6,275 bases of DNA from an uncultured bacterium (lineage in GTDB: Bacteria; Chloroflexota; Anaerolineae; JACIWP01), in contig CAIQJD010000215.1 of the NCBI GenBank assembly GCA_903872005.1, forward strand, positions 1 through 6,275, read 5' to 3'. The notes beneath the pieces are model-generated. The model saw only the letters and a list, made by a program, of their open reading frames with translations. It made no database searches and was not told the DNA's origin. Positions within the stretch are counted from its first letter, which is position 1. Each line of letters starts with the position of its first letter. Shown one piece after another: positions 6,171 through 6,275 of this stretch. The position numbers and the translations under genes were made by a program.

Positions 6171-6275
6171 GCTCGGTCTCTTCCCGTTCGGCGAGATAGT
6201 TGGCGAAGGGGACGACGTCGGTTGCGCCGGCCGCGATGCGCCGGCGCGCGGCGGCCGCCTCGGCGCTATCCTGCA
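6157..6275 (-). CDS. Antitoxin-like protein, C-terminal 38 residues (cut by window edge)
   Basis: An open frame enters from the window edge and ends in TGA at 6159-6157, overlapping the GTG-started toxin by 14 bp. The visible part includes RRRIAAGATDVVPFANYLAE followed by EREETERVST. It is alanine- and charge-rich, as expected for the toxin-wrapping tail of an antitoxin. Position, overlap and composition make it the cognate antitoxin. The DNA-binding N-terminus that would assign a family (Phd/YefM, RelB or other) lies outside the window, so I leave the family open. The first two bases of the window edge belong to an incomplete codon. Confidence 0.65.
   Translation of the reverse strand, partial: QDSAEAAAARRRIAAGATDVVPFANYLAEREETERVST

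Noticed and set aside
1..6275. CRISPR array, tRNA, rRNA or insertion sequence
   Set aside because: I saw no regularly spaced direct repeats, no tRNA-like cloverleaf and no transposase motif. The repeats found are single inverted elements.

Overview
This 6.3 kb window is GC-rich (roughly two thirds G+C) bacterial DNA. Every gene I can support lies on the minus strand, so the biological reading order runs from base 6275 down to base 1. The gene content points to an anaerobic or microaerophilic bacterium: a tungsten/molybdenum-type aldehyde:ferredoxin oxidoreductase homologue and a rubrerythrin. The style also fits an environmental lineage such as Chloroflexota: many dispersed stem-loop repeats, an AlkP-fold phosphodiesterase ending in a GLGY tail, and a strong excess of the palindrome GCCGGC. 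The taxonomic placement is inference only; there is no rRNA or marker gene here.

Layout in transcription order. (1) 6275-5913: the 3' end of an antitoxin-like gene overlaps a complete RelE/ParE-type toxin by 14 bp. (2) 5907-5872: a perfect 14-bp inverted repeat closes the toxin unit. A credible sigma70-type promoter (TGGACA, 17 nt, TACAAT) follows immediately. (3) 5799-3823: a 658-residue aldehyde:ferredoxin oxidoreductase family protein, closest in my reading to the YdhV-like branch. Its iron-sulfur ligand set looks non-canonical. (4) 3826-2123: an alkaline-phosphatase-superfamily phosphodiesterase that overlaps the oxidoreductase by 4 bp (ATGA), so the two are almost certainly one translationally coupled operon. 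A GC-rich repeat sits in frame inside it. (5) 2058-1522: a rubrerythrin whose frame is intact from diiron domain to rubredoxin-like tail, except for one TAA codon. That TAA falls exactly where the last conserved diiron glutamate is expected. (6) 1486-1447: a perfect 15-bp stem-loop between genes. (7) 1406-237: an M20-family zinc carboxypeptidase with all metal ligands present. (8) 236-1: no gene, but an imperfect inverted repeat built from CGCAGAG-like units.

The promoter near 5850 probably drives the oxidoreductase and phosphodiesterase. Rubrerythrin follows after only 64 bp and may be read through from the same transcript; it has its own strong ribosome binding site. The peptidase follows after 115 bp containing the stem-loop. 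No pathway clearly unites the four products: the oxidoreductase and rubrerythrin fit an oxygen-sensitive lifestyle, while the phosphodiesterase and peptidase substrates cannot be read from the sequence.

I did not find a clearly new multi-gene system. The points most worth checking are the stop codon replacing a metal ligand in rubrerythrin, the unusual cluster motif of the oxidoreductase, the repeat inserted in the phosphodiesterase reading frame, and the roughly eight-fold excess of GCCGGC.
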